The notes beneath the pieces are model-generated. The model made no database searches, was not told the origin of the DNA, and saw only the letters and a list, made by a program, of their open reading frames with translations. Both the position numbers and the translations under genes were made by a program. From Sinotaia quadrata (lineage: Eukaryota > Mollusca > Gastropoda > Architaenioglossa > Viviparidae): 64,000 nt of DNA. The stretch spans positions 67,906,891 through 67,970,890 of the forward strand of contig CM054179.1 in the NCBI GenBank assembly GCA_028829895.1, read 5' to 3'. The first letter of the stretch is position 1, and every line of letters begins with the position of its first letter. Below are positions 22,212 through 64,000 of this stretch, one piece after another.

Positions 22212-25200
22212 GCTATCCTCGATATTTTCTATCGCGTCCAAATCCTCAGACACATTCCCAAGTGACTGTAGTCCAAATCCTGAGACACATTCATAATTGA
22301 CTGGAGTGCAAATCTATTCCAAAGACAAGACTAAGCATATCTATCATCATTGCTGAAAAGAAGATTGCAAAATATGTTGCCAGCTGAGGTAGAGATGAAA
22401 CAAGATGAAGCTGCATTGGGTAAGTTTACAGAGAACATGCTCAGATGTGGAAGGGAAAGGGAGCATTCATTTATTTCAAATGCAAGAATGTATTTTTGTA
22501 TCAGTTTGATAAAGATCAGTTAGATAGTTTTAAGTCAATGTTGTTCTTGAATCTATGAGAGAAGTCCTAAGTTACCTCAAGAAGTACTCTTGAGAGGATA
22601 CATGAATTCCCCCCAAAAAAGTGATTGATCGCGTCATTACTGAATTTTTTCTGACCAAGCGTATGGCATCATATATAAAATGTTTGTTAGCCATGTGTTA
22701 CATGAGATATAAAAGGTTATATTAGCCATGTGTTATATCAGATAAAAAAAAGGTTTTATTAACCATGTGTTACTTGTTACAATTTAAATCTGAACACTGA
22801 ATACAATTTATCTTCTGAATACTGATGTTAGACAAATTCTCATCCGAACACCGATGTTCGACCAGTATATCTTCTGAATACTTAGACCAATTTCTCTTCT
22901 GAAAATTGTTGGTAAACTAATTTCTCTTCTGAACACCGATGTTAGATCAATTGTTTTTATGACCATGCTGTTGCTTGATACTGCATGTTATTACGGATTT
23001 AAATGGTACAGAGAAATATGTTTATATTGACAGTAATTCAAGCATGTTGTTGCGGATTCGAATGGCACACAGAAATATATTTATTTAGACAATAATGGAT
23101 ATGCAGAACACTGTAATTTATTTTATTATTTCATAGTTGCAAGTGCATTAATTAACATTTGAACATGCAGGTGTACCAGAGTAGATATTAATAGAACAGG
23201 GAACTCAGGTCATGTGTACATCATTGGGAAATGTGAACACAAGTTTAGCAAATGGAACATTATGAAAAAAAACTTTAATGTTTTCAGTGCAATGGTCTTG
23301 TTGAACGAATCCCCGTGGTACGTTAAACTCTCCCTTTAGAACGAGTCCGTGGTACGTTAAACTCTCCCTTTAGAACGAGTCCGTGGTACGTTAAACTCTC
23401 CCTTTAGAACGAGTCTGAGGTACGTTAAACTCTCCCTTTAGAACGAGTCCGAGGTACGTTAGACTTTCCCTTTAGACGCTGCATGCAAGGGAAACCTTGC
23501 AATTAGTGTCAAGGTCATTGTACAGAGATTCTACAGACTAGTCTATAGTTTTTCACCAGTTGAAATACTGTAAGGGCAGATGGTTTAAGAGCCAATGAAA
23601 GTTCTGATAGTTATGTATATATGACTATAGAAATGATGACGTCAAAATGACACACTAGTAAATAGTGATATTCAACACCGGAGGGACTTAGTGGGCAAAG
23701 GTCTGGTTGGAAGAGAGAAAGGGCGTATTGGCATCAATCTAGTTGGAATAGAGGAGTGGCTAGTGAACCTATTTAGAGATTGCATTTGTATAACAAGCAC
23801 ACTATTGTAAGTTTTGTATAACAAACACTATTGTAAGTGGCTAGGGGACTGATAGAAATTAAGGGGCATAATTTCTTGGACTGCTGCTGCCACTGACAAC
23901 CAGCAATAATTTTGTTAATGTTACACATATATGATTTATTTAATTGAAACCTGACTGTGGACTTGACATGATTTCAATACAGGTCAGATTATCGGGACTC
24001 TCTACCAGTTCTGATGTGGAAACGTGTTTCTGTAAATATGGTGTCTCTTGACAGCGATCGCGACACAGTGAAATCTAAAACATTTTCGTGCAATATCCCA
24101 TATGTACGAAGACTGGTCCCGATGGTCATCTAACCAGTTTGTCAGCTAGTCGTGCTGGTCCAGTTAGTCTACTATAGTCATGTTGGTCCAATTGGTCAAC
24201 TAGTCATGTAGTCAATAGGCTAAATATTCGTCCAAGTATTATAACTTAACCTGCAGCGGCTTGATCAAATTATACACGCGCCGGCACAATCCAAATATTA
24301 GGTCACACAAATATGGCGGTGCCCTAATCAATAGGACCATAGGGTACAAATCCTTGTGTCTGAATTTATTAGTACCGTGATTCCTTAAATAAAAAAAATT
24401 ATGTGAAGGTTACCCCTTGTGCTGTCGCAGTATGCAAGAAAAAAATTGTAATGCCCCACAAGCTGATCACAATAACAGCTGTATTCAATTACAGTTGTGA
24501 AAGATATGTCATTTCAAGCGATGGAAATTGCATGCAAATGCACACGAAAAGCCATTTGCTATATGGCGAATGGTACAAACACTTGATTCGGGACGTCCGT
24601 CACTAGTCATTTTAATTCTCTATGTTGAGGTCACTTATGCCAGCAGATACAGGAATAGAAAGTGTTTAAAGCAATTTACTTCGCCAAACAAATATCACAG
24701 TAAGTGCTAAGGGGCCAAAGATATCATTGCAGCAAGTGTAATAAATATTAAGCTTGAAAAATTAAATTATCCCAGTGAAGTTATTATTTTCCGATTAATT
24801 ATTTAAGCAAGTTCAAATAAACTTGTCTGGATGGTAATTACTCTGCCCTAAAATGGACTTTATAAAAACGAAATTTACACCAGCATTTCTTTTTATAGTG
24901 TGAAATAAACATAAAGAAATAAAATTCAACTTACCGAAAAGCATTAAACTTCAATCAGAGCTAGGTGAGCGATTCAATTTTACAATACAGTCATGTTTTG
25001 TATCAGAAGAAATGTATTTTTGTTAAATCAATGAAATATACATCGAGTCGTTTTGGGCGTGATATAAATAGACTGATGTAAATACAGTGTACAAGTGACG
25101 CCAGCAAGTGCCGTGTGCACAATCAGATCAGTTCACTATTTACTTGTAACGACTTTCACATGACACTCACAACGTTTGCTTTTTGACAAGCCTCAATATC

Positions 25201-25500
25201 GTCCTCTGACGTCTTTTTAATTCAGGTAAGTCAAGATATTCCATTGCTTTGAAAGCTATGCGCTCGAATATGAGGATATGCACCAGTTGTTAAACTCTGT
25301 GTTGTGCGTTCAGTGACGTATCGGCCTCAATGTAGGTTAGGGGGGCAATATTTTAATTCGCTTGAGTAGGCACCCTAACGTATGTGCCATTTAGTGTGCA
25401 AACACTTGTCATAATGTATCGGTGGTTGTGGGGGTTATACTGGCTTGTTTCGCAATACTTGCGAGAACCTTTTAGTTAAGGCGTTAGGACTAATTTTATC
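22212..25500. other. Intergenic: upstream of copy B
   Basis: Should hold the copy B promoter and 5' UTR. An imperfect duplication (atcctcagacacattccc / atcctgagacacattcat) lies at 22230-22310, and a 34-bp array at 23310-23475. I see no convincing TATA box or initiator. A perfect plus-strand donor consensus CAG|gtaagt occurs at 25223-25231 without a supporting coding frame. Confidence 0.5.
23310..23475. repeat. 34-bp minisatellite, about 5 copies
   Basis: Unit gagtccgtggtacgttaaac plus tctccctttagaac. Confidence 0.94.
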
Positions 25501-25597
25501 GTTAAAGAATTAGCTCCCTTGACAGAGTTTTCGGAGAAGCAGAGGCGGAGGGTTGGGTCTCCAAAACTCTTTTATTTTTTTTACTACTGCCTTTTAT

Positions 25598-25649
<52 letters not shown>

Positions 25650-25694
25650 TATATGTGTGTTTGTGTCGTTGTGTGTGTGTGTGTGTGTGTGTGT
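25598..25694. repeat. GT microsatellite
   Basis: (GT)n with a short interruption at 25646-25668; source of cysteine/valine-only open frames. Confidence 0.97.
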
Positions 25695-25729
25695 CACTGC
25701 CTCTAAAGAGAGTGTCGTGTGTTGGTGTG

Positions 25730-26205
25730 TTTTATGAAGGTGTTACGTGTTTGGTGCGTATTGATGTGTTTCATGAAGGTTTAAGTACTTGGAATGTGTT
25801 GGTGTGTTTCATGAAGGTTTAAGTACTTGGTGTGTGTTGGTGTTGGTGTGTTTCATGAAGGTTTAAGTACTTGGTGTGTGTTGTTGTGTTTCGTGAAGGT
25901 TTAAGTACTTGGTGTGTGTTGGTGTTGGTGTGTTTCGTGAAGGTTTAAGTACTTGGTGTGTGTTGGTGTTGGTGTGTTTCGTGAAGGTTTAAGTACTTGG
26001 TGTGTGTTGGTGTTGGTGTGTTTCGTGAAGGTTTAAGTACTTGGTGTATGTTGGTGAGTTTCGTGAAGGTTTAAGTACTTCGTGTGTGTTGGTGTGTTTC
26101 GTGAAGGTTTAAGTACTTGGTGTGTGTTGGTGTTGGTGTGTTTCGTGAAGGTTTAAGTACTTCGCGTGTGTTGATGTGTTTCGTGAAGGTTTAAGTGTGT
26201 GTTAC
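25730..26205. repeat. 36-42 bp minisatellite, about 11 copies
   Basis: Unit gtgtttcgtgaaggtttaag plus tacttggtgtgtgttggt, with an optional extra gttggt. Follows directly after the GT run and may have grown from it. Confidence 0.94.
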
Positions 26206-27940
26206 GTTCATGGTGATTTGGCTCCGGATGGGGGAGGAGGAATAGTAGCTTATATTTTGTGATTGACTGCTATGAGTATGGTTTGTTTTAGCGTTTATCT
26301 TATTCTGTGCCGTGTGCAAATTGTATTAGGAAGTGGTATGATGAATTTTGTCTGCTCGACATTTGTTGTTGAAGTGTCGTTAACTACTTTTGTCCCTACT
26401 GTATCTGAGTACATATAGAAGGATGCTGAGATAAATCTGAGTTTGTGTATTGCTTATATTTGTAGTATGTTTTGTGCTGCTGGTGGACAAACGGGAGGGT
26501 TATTTAATAATGTGTACTTCTATGTATATTTCTGAGAAGTAGCTTGGTGTGTTTGGAGGGCGACTATGTTTTGCCCCCCCACCCCTTTGTCACATAGTCT
26601 GTGATGATTTTTGTGTGACTGGGGATCCATATTAGAGTCGTTGTCCCTTACTTTTGATTTGTTTGTGCTTTTGGTTTTTGTTGTGTTGAAAGGGTTGTTT
26701 AGCGTGTAGAGCTGGTAGAGTTTGTGCTGTCCGGTATTTGTTGTGTTGAAAGGGTTGTTTAGCGTGTGTAGAGCTGGTAGAGATCGTGAGAATAATATGT
26801 TTTTCGAGGCACTTTTGCATGATTAAGCGTAGCGGGTGGAGTATGTGCGTGTTGGTATTGTATCTAGGTAACTTGTCGCCATTTTGAATAACGTGGAAAG
26901 TATCGAAATTCCTTTGGTTCATTGGTTGGAGATAGGGTGGGGTGGTACGCAGTGAAATGCGGTTAATATAGACTCTATATTATAGAGCGTGATTTTTTAG
27001 ACGAGGAATGTTCGTTGAATGAGGATTTATACAAAATGAAATTGTATACGTGTCTTTCCGTGCCTAGGTGAAGTGCCAAGTAGATCAGTGACCTGAGAAG
27101 AGGTCAGGGAAAATTACTTGTCATACATGAGAATGTAAATAACTATCTATCACGCATATCATCGATCATTACTAGTCCTACACAAGAATGTAAATAATTA
27201 TCTATCACGTCTGTCATCGGTCATTCCGGTCTAAGCCTGTAGTGGTGGAGGGAATGGAAGGAGGGCAGGATGTTTGTCTCTAAATAAAATTTCAAGCTAA
27301 TTTTTATTATGGTTTGGAAAGTCTATGTTAAAGAGCAAAACGATGACTGTGGTCGAGATGATACATATGATATTCCATTTTGGAGGAGGTGGGGCGTTAC
27401 CTGATCCCATGTGGTTGTATAACTGTGCTGGTATTTATAGTGCCGTCTGGCAGGATTTGGAAGGGAATTTTGTCTGAGCCTGGTGCTATTTTTTCCCACC
27501 CACACGCGTTTGACTTCGTACAGCGTGGTTGGGATCCATGTTGGTGATTGAATTCCGGTCTTACTGTAATTTGTCTAGTTGTGTAATTTGTTTGGGATTG
27601 TTTGATTAGTGTTTGATTGAAAGTGTGCTGGAGTTTCAACTAATCACTAAATATAATATTCATGTATTTTCTCACCTTGCCATTCCGATATAGACATATT
27701 AAGTCCTATACATTAAATCATTTAGCAGTACAAGCGTTGAACTCTAAAAATAGACTGGAATGACAGACAACAGCGCTGAGTCACTTAGGCGTCCATAGTA
27801 ACTTGTTTTGATTCATACTAAAATGTTCAATTTATCAAAATCTTAAACTCTAAATTTTATGGAAAAAAGTATTTTTTATATGTTATCTCTAAATAAGGAG
27901 ACAATAACAACACGATGATGTTGACAATTAATTTATATTT
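26206..27940. other. Intergenic, mostly unique
   Basis: A 65-bp direct duplication at 26685-26785 (tgttgtgttgaaagggttgt) and a 70-bp near-duplication at 27120-27215 (tctatcacg type). No gene seen. Confidence 0.6.
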
Positions 27941-27954
27941 GAATTTATTTATTG

Positions 27955-28315
27955 CCACTCCACTTCTAAGTTATGGTCAATTAACCGAATGCAGTTAATG
28001 TACAGAACACTCTGCTTCTAAGTTATCGTCAGTTATCCGAATGCACTTAATATTCAGAACATTCTACTTCTAAGTTATCGTCAATTATCCGAATGCAGTT
28101 AATGTACAGAACACTCTACTTCTATGTTATCGTCAGTTATCCGAATGCACTTAATGTACAGAACACTCTACTATGTTATCGTCAGTTATCCGAATGCACT
28201 TAATGTACAGAACACTCTACTTCTAAGTTATCGTCAGTTATCCGAATGCACTTAATGTACAGTACACTCTACTTCTATGTTATCGTCAGTTATCCAAATA
28301 CAGTTAATGTACAGA
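27955..28315. repeat. 55-60 bp minisatellite, about 7 copies
   Basis: Unit ctctacttctaagttatcgt plus cagttatccgaatgcactta. Confidence 0.94.
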
Positions 28316-28364
28316 ACACCATCGGTAAAACTGTAATTAGATTAAAAGTAAACTGATGTTTTAC

Positions 28365-28559
28365 TGTGGAAAAGGCGGCTTCGCCCCCGCCCCCACCGAC
28401 GGAGGGCGGTTGAGGGTGTGCGCCAAATAGGTGCGACCTGTTTCACCACCTTCCGCCAGCCCTCCAACTCAGACGCACCGCGAGGCTGTGGGGATTCCCC
28501 AGAAGCAGACTAAGACCGAGAACATCATGAAGATGAAAAAGTCTATTGCGGCTTCTGGG
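28365..28559 (+). other. GC-rich patch ending in a consensus splice donor; possible first exon
   Basis: Unlike everything around it, about 28375-28510 is GC-rich with many CpG. A frame opens after TAG (28428-28430); the first ATG is at 28526 (MKMKKSIAASG) and stops at TCTGGG|gtaagtg. This could be the first exon or promoter island of a plus-strand gene, but no downstream exon was found. A minus-strand reading from cccag also exists. Confidence 0.25.
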
Positions 28560-28575
28560 GTAAGTGTGAGCGAAA

Positions 28576-28626
28576 CACACACACACACACACAAACGCGC
28601 GCGCGCACACACACACGCATGCACAA
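28576..28626. repeat. CA/CG dinucleotide run
   Basis: (CA)n, then cgcgcgcg, then (CA)n. Confidence 0.95.
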
Positions 28627-29114
28627 ACACATATATCGGCTTGTTTTCCTTTCTCTCCCCTAACATCCATTCACGCCTCTGCGATAAGAAAGAAAGGGAG
28701 ATTATTTTTTGTTCGTGTCAATTTGTTAATGGATTCGAGTTGCTTTCTCTTGGCTTTAGTTTGAGGCACTGTTATGGTATTGAAGGTTAGGGTGTGTAGT
28801 AATTGCATTTCGAAAGCAATTTCAACTTTTGTCAGAGCCGGTGTATACAACTCTTTATACAGAGGAATCACAAAGTGTTTACAGAAAAACTCGTTTAATA
28901 AATACTACATGGCGAGTGACACAGTGTAAGATATGTATATTGCAAGCAGAAGAAATAAATAATTGTAGTCGTCATCAGCAGCGAATCTGAAATAAGAGTA
29001 ATTGAAATTATAATGGATATTTATTTTCACTAATTCTGCAAGGAGCGCTAAAGACTTACATCATGACTTGCTATAAAGTTTATTTCATGAGCTAAGAGTA
29101 CATGAGAACTAATC

Positions 29115-29225
29115 GAGAGAAATCAGTAATCTAAGAAAGATTCGAATCTATGGCGTTCTGGATGGGAGGCTAGCATCTTTATCTCATAGCCATGAGCTCC
29201 CCAGTCACAGGACCTAATTTGTTTT
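29115..29225 (-). mobile_element. tRNA-derived SINE relic
   Basis: On the minus strand: gggagctcatggctatgaga, then taaagatgctagcctcccat and a box B-like agattcgaatct. Spacing fits a tRNA-derived head with an anticodon-region ctcccatc. Promoter boxes are imperfect, and no tail or target duplication was identified. Confidence 0.5.
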
Positions 29226-29274
29226 TTAATAAAGCAAGCAATCATATATGACTAATAAATGGGTTGAATTCAAG

Positions 29275-29515
29275 TTGTATTTATTTCCTGCTGGAGAGCG
29301 AATGAGATCAATATCTGTAATTATTTCCTGATGGAGAGCGAAATATATTTGTATTTATTTCCTGCAGGAGAGCAATAGAGCAATATTTGTATTTATTTCC
29401 TGCAGGAGAGCGATAGAGCAATATTTGTATTTATTTCCTGCAGGAGAGCAATAGAGCAATATTTGTATTTATTTCCTGCAGGAGAGCAATAGAGCAATAT
29501 TTGTATTTATTTCCC
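29275..29515. repeat. 37-bp minisatellite, about 6 copies
   Basis: Unit tatttatttcctgcaggaga plus gcaatagagcaatattt; contains a cctgcagg palindrome. Confidence 0.94.
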
Positions 29516-30290
29516 TCCGATCGGACATCATACTGACGCAAAGGAAATTTTTAGGTGCTTGTCTTCTAATTAATGACCTAGGTCAGAAATAAATAAATAA
29601 ATAAATAGTGTTTTATTTGACAGAATTATAAAATGTTCTTATATAAATAAAAATATGAATTGTCCTTTTTCTTTTAGCCCATAACGTATTTGAAGAGCGT
29701 ATATATTTTATTACAATTGTAAGCACTAGGTAATATTCGTTTACATAAAGAGAGCAATTCGCATGTTTTCCTTCAGTTATTGCATCCGTGTCTACTTCTG
29801 CGCCAAGTAACGGATTCCAGTCTCTAACCAAAGGGGAATAAATACTCCGCATTACGTAGCAATGGACCGGAGACATTAACTTAAGTGACGTAGTTGGGTG
29901 GATGGGGACAATAATGACTTATTATACTAACGATTAATAGGAAGAATTATGTATAATTTAAGATATATAATTAGAATCAACACACAAGAATTCAGTTAGT
30001 CGAAACTATCATCATAATAATAGCAGTAACAATATTGATAATAACATTAGGAGCATAACAACAAACAGTATGATATAGTAACCTGTATAATTCTGAAAGT
30101 TGACAAACGTTTACAGTTTGCGGAAAAGTCGTCAGATATGTTTAAAAGCCAAGTGCGGAGCATTATGAGGTCAAACATATAAATCAGTGCACAACGTTAA
30201 GACCCCCTACCCCCCAAAAAAAAGTTCTAGAGCTATCATAGAACCCTCACATCTAGCCCAGTGCAAACAACCAGACAACACGAACAGCTA
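29516..30290. other. Intergenic, unique
   Basis: No gene or array seen; AAAT tetranucleotide run at about 29587-29608. Confidence 0.6.
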
Positions 30291-30295
30291 CCAGA

Positions 30296-30475
30296 AAGAC
30301 TGCAGCATTCTCCAGAACAGAGCAGAAAATATGTCTATAGCATTCTCCAGAACAGAGCAGAAAATATGTCTATAGCATTCTCCAGAACAGAGCAGAAAAT
30401 ATACCCATAATAGTCTCCAGAACAGAGCAGAAAATATACCCCAGCAGTCTTCAGAACAGAACAGAACAGAACAGA
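30296..30475. repeat. 35-bp minisatellite, about 5 copies
   Basis: Unit tagcattctccagaacagag plus cagaaaatatgtcta; the last copy expands to (agaac)n. Confidence 0.94.
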
Positions 30476-31430
30476 GCAGCAGTTCGGTGCACTGAATGCC
30501 CTTTGAGCCTTGGACGGTGGTCGATGTGGCTGAGAGCACGACTTTGCTGCAGACGAAGTCCTTACTCTACTCTGGAATGTCAAAATTGCGAGCTTAACCA
30601 AAATGAAAAACAGAACAAAAGTCGACATAACACATTGACCCACAAATCCCCAAACCATCCCCATCCACCATTCATCCCTTCCCACGAGCAGAATCGGCCA
30701 AGACCGAAAGCGCTTCCCATAAGTTGTTGTTGTTGATGATGATGACGACGACGATGACGATGTGACTAAACATATAAATAAATACCAATGACGCACAATG
30801 AAGTATTGCATATTACAGAAAACTTATGTAAAATAGACAAGTTCAGACACCACATAACACTTTGTCTAGCACTCAACAGTAGCGATATTTTATAATCTCT
30901 TTTATGCTTTTGCAGTCAAGCAAAGTTCTCTCCCTTGCTTTGCGTCATGTTTACTTGTATCGTGATAAAACAGAATGAAATATTTGTACGTTTGATCCTG
31001 AGTTGAATAAAGCGAAAGTAGTACTTGTTTGTGGTGCAGTCCACTTAGTTATGTCTAGCGTCCACAAAATATCCTTCTTTGTGCCCCTGAAGTAAAAGTG
31101 CCATTTCTTTGAAAAACTGTATGGCACTGTTTAAATGTCTGGATTATGGAAATGACACTGTTACGTAGAATCTTATGCGACAAACGTGTTTTTGTTCTCA
31201 GTGCGTGCATATGATTTTTGTAAATGTGACACGGTTACGACGCAGTCACGTGCTTGTGTTCGCTGACATTTGCTGGTAGATGAGAGTCTCTGAAGGATAA
31301 GTGACGTGTTCAATGACAAGTATACTGGTAGAATTCGTCACCCCTCTACTATTAACAGTCCTGTTCGGACCCTTCCAGCAGCTGTTCAAGCTTGACCTGA
31401 ACACACAGGGACAAGAAATGTGCCGTCACA
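30476..31430. other. Intergenic, unique
   Basis: Reading frames here are interrupted by low-complexity serine/threonine stretches (gat/gac repeat at 30733-30765). No gene supported. Confidence 0.55.
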
Positions 31431-31439
31431 ATCAGTTCT

Positions 31440-32335
31440 TTTAGAAGGTAAATTAGTTATGCAGGTAAATTAATTATATAGGTATATTCATTATACAGGT
31501 AAATTAATTATACATGCACATTATTTCATCAGTAATCATGTGAAGTGATGGCAATCTATTCATTACAAATAAACTTAAATTAAAGTATCATAAATCTCGC
31601 GAGTTGCAGGAAATTATTTCACGATGAATTGTGTAAAATTAATTAAAGATATATCGTCTAACTTACTGGTACATTCATTCGTCACAAATGCAGGTAAATA
31701 AATTCAAGATAAAGAGTGTGAACTACAGGTAAATTAATTCATACTAAAGCGCGTGAACTACTTATAAATTAATTCATTATAAATCGTGTGAATTGTAGTT
31801 AAATTAAATCGTAAATGCAGGTTAATTAAATCAAGATAAATAATATGAACTCCATAAAAATTAATTCATACTATATCGCGTGAACTGCATTTAAATTTAA
31901 ATTAATTCGTGATAAATCGTGTTAACTGCATGTAAATTAATTCATGATAAATCATGTGAAATTCATGTAAATTAATTCATGATAAATCGTGTGAACTGCA
32001 TGTAAATTAATTCATGATAAATCATGTGAAATTCATGTAAATTAATTCATGATACATCGTGTAAACTGCGTTTAAATTAATTCATGATAAATCATGTGAA
32101 ATTCATTTAAATTATTAATTCATGATAAATCGTGTGAACTGCATTTAAATTAATTCATGATAAATCGTGTGAAATTCATGTAAATTAACTCATGATAAAT
32201 CGTGTGAAATTCATGTAAATTAATTCATGATAAATCATGTGAAATTCATGTAAATTAATTCATGATAAATCGTGTGAATTGCACGTAAATTAATACATGA
32301 GAAATCGTGTGAAATTCATGTAAATGAATGCAAAA
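31440..32335. repeat. 34-36 bp minisatellite, about 24 copies, degenerate at the left
   Basis: Unit taaattaattcatgataaat plus cgtgtgaactgcatg; gttggc-free and AT-rich. The left end (31440-31900) is more diverged, so the array seems older there. Confidence 0.93.
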
Positions 32336-32867
32336 GACTAATTGTATGAAGGGCAATTAAATTGATTTATGACAATTCACGTGATCTACTGATGTGTGGT
32401 AGTCGATAATGTTCAGACCGAGTGATAAGTTACGACCAAGTGTTTATACAGCAAGAAGGGCTACACAAACATGTGACCATAGACTGCTATCTATGAGGAA
32501 AAGATTTACATCTAAAATTACTCTATCCCGCCTTTAGCAGCTTCATAATCAGCATCTTAAGTGTACTTTATTTAAATGGACAATAAATCATAATTTCATA
32601 TATATGTTATTTAAACATAGATACAGGACTGCTTTGGCATTATTTAATTTTAAAATAAAATCATAATTATTTTTTTAATTTAAAAATGCTAGGCCCTAAC
32701 TAATGTTGCAAAGTTAATTAAATCTGAAAGAATTTCTACATTTTCATTTTAAATGACTAAATCTAAACACACACTCACAATTGTCTTTTTCAGTTTAAGC
32801 AATATGAAACATTACGAAAAGAATACCCTTTAAATTATTGAAACTGAATGCAGTATTGTAGGCACAC

Positions 32868-33303
32868 TATTTCTGTCTCAAGCAACGTACTAATCCATTT
32901 AACTCTTTAAACTATTTCAGTCTCAAGCAACGTACTAATCCATTTAACTCTTTAAGCTATTTCTGTCTCAAGCAACGTACTAATCCATTTAACTCTTTAA
33001 ACTATTTCAGTCTCAAGCAACGTACTAATCCATTTAACTCTTTAAACTATTTCTGTCTCAAGCAACGTAATAATCCATTTAACTCTTTAAGCTATTTCAG
33101 TCTCAAGCAACATAATAATCCATTTAACCCTTTAGGCTATTTCTTTCTCAAGCAACGTAATATCCCATTTAACTCTTTAAGCTATTTCAGTCTCAAGCAA
33201 CATAATAATCCATTTAACCCTTTAAGCTATTTCTTTCTCAAGCAACGTAATATTCCATTTAACTCTTTAAGCTATTTCAGTCTCAAGCAACATTAATATC
33301 TAT

Positions 33304-33310
<7 letters not shown>
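32868..33310 (-). repeat. 45-bp array starting at the copy A stop codon
   Basis: Plus unit tctcaagcaacgtactaatc plus catttaactctttaaactatttcag; about nine to ten copies. The minus-strand piece aagagttaaat includes the copy A stop (AAG AGT TAA), so the array repeats the last codons and start of the 3' UTR. Confidence 0.93.
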
Positions 33311-62539
<29,229 letters not shown>

Positions 62540-62574
62540 CTGAAATCGAAACAATACAGCGACTTAGAAACATT

Positions 62575-62885
62575 AGAGTCACTTAAATACAGCCATTTTG
62601 CAACATCGAGGTCGCTTACAATACAGCCATTTCAAAACAGCGCAATCAATTACTAACAATACAGCCATTTTGAAACAACCAGGTCACTTACAAAATACTC
62701 TCATTTTGAAACATCACAGTCACGTACAATACAGCCATTTCAAAACATCGCAATCACTTACAAACAGTACAGCATTCTGAAACATCGCAGTCACTTACAA
62801 TACAGCAATTTTGAAACATCGCTGTCACTTACAATGCAGCCATTTTGAAACAGCGCAGTCGCTTTCAAACAATACAGCCATTTGT
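62575..62885. repeat. 30-45 bp degenerate array, about 9 copies
   Basis: cacttacaatacagccattt plus tgaaacatcgcagt; starts about 40 bases from the acceptor of exon 62405-62539. Confidence 0.88.
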
Positions 62886-63685
<800 letters not shown>

Positions 63686-63699
63686 GCTCAATGTTAGCT

Positions 63700-64000
63700 C
63701 GAAGTACTTAATTTGTATTATGACTAGGAGTGTTGTATATTATGACGACTAGGAGTGTTGTATATTATGACGATTAGGAGTGTTGTATATTATGACGATT
63801 AGGAGTGTTGTATATTATGACGACTAGGAGTGTTGCCTATTATGACGACTAGGAGTGTTGCCTATTATGATGACTAGGAGTGTTGTATAGTATGACGATT
63901 AGGAGTGTTGTATATTATGATGACTAGGAGTGTTGCCTATTATGATGACTAGGAGTGTTGTATATTATGACGATTAGGAGTGTTGTATATTATGACGATT
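63700..64000. repeat. 25-bp minisatellite, about 11 copies, running off the window
   Basis: gactaggagtgttgtatatt plus atgac, with tgt/tgc variants. Confidence 0.95.

Noticed and set aside
30335..30811. 158-codon minus-strand frame
   Set aside because: Combines a 35-bp minisatellite with a trinucleotide run; no conserved segment.

Overview
This is an animal nuclear DNA window: AT-rich, intron-dense and crowded with tandem repeats. Short exons with clear GT...AG boundaries, a restriction-like-endonuclease non-LTR retrotransposon, tRNA-derived SINE traces and a hAT transposase relic point to an invertebrate. A lophotrochozoan, probably a mollusc, is my best guess; that is inference and nothing here proves the species.

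The only host genes I can support are two P5B-type ATPases (ATP13A2/3/4/5 family, lysosomal/endosomal polyamine or cation exporters). They lie head-to-tail on the minus strand. Copy A enters from beyond the right edge. It has 23 exons in the window, from 62539 down to a stop at 33304. I joined these at consensus splice sites; they give 2916 nt, an unbroken frame of 971 codons plus stop, from the first membrane segments of the core to the C-terminus. Copy B starts at about 22211 with an N-terminal membrane exon absent from the visible part of A. It runs leftward through 12 exons to 2278, ending inside the phosphorylation motif (the codons for D and K), and continues beyond the left edge. Shared exons have identical lengths in A and B (135, 67, 132, 180, 146 and 204 nt), so this is a tandem duplication. 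The proteins differ too much to be two haplotypes of one gene.

Region by region: 1-2277 is a downstream intron of B made mostly of minisatellites; 2278-22211 is copy B, whose fourth-largest motif-bearing intron (4060-9029) holds an almost complete R4/Dong-like retrotransposon plus two truncated copies of itself in an AAT microsatellite; 22212-33303 lies between the genes and holds arrays, a SINE-like relic and a GC-rich patch with a good plus-strand splice donor; 33304-62539 is copy A, with a broken hAT transposase in one intron; 62540-64000 is the intron leading to the missing 5' part of A.

The most unusual feature is the placement of the minisatellites. In about a dozen introns the array is built from the exon end plus the 5' splice site, so the splice donor is itself tandemly repeated. 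One 24-bp array (43590-43770) is in frame with a transmembrane helix and could lengthen it by 8 residues per repeat. Most long reading frames in the window are artefacts of arrays whose period is a multiple of three.
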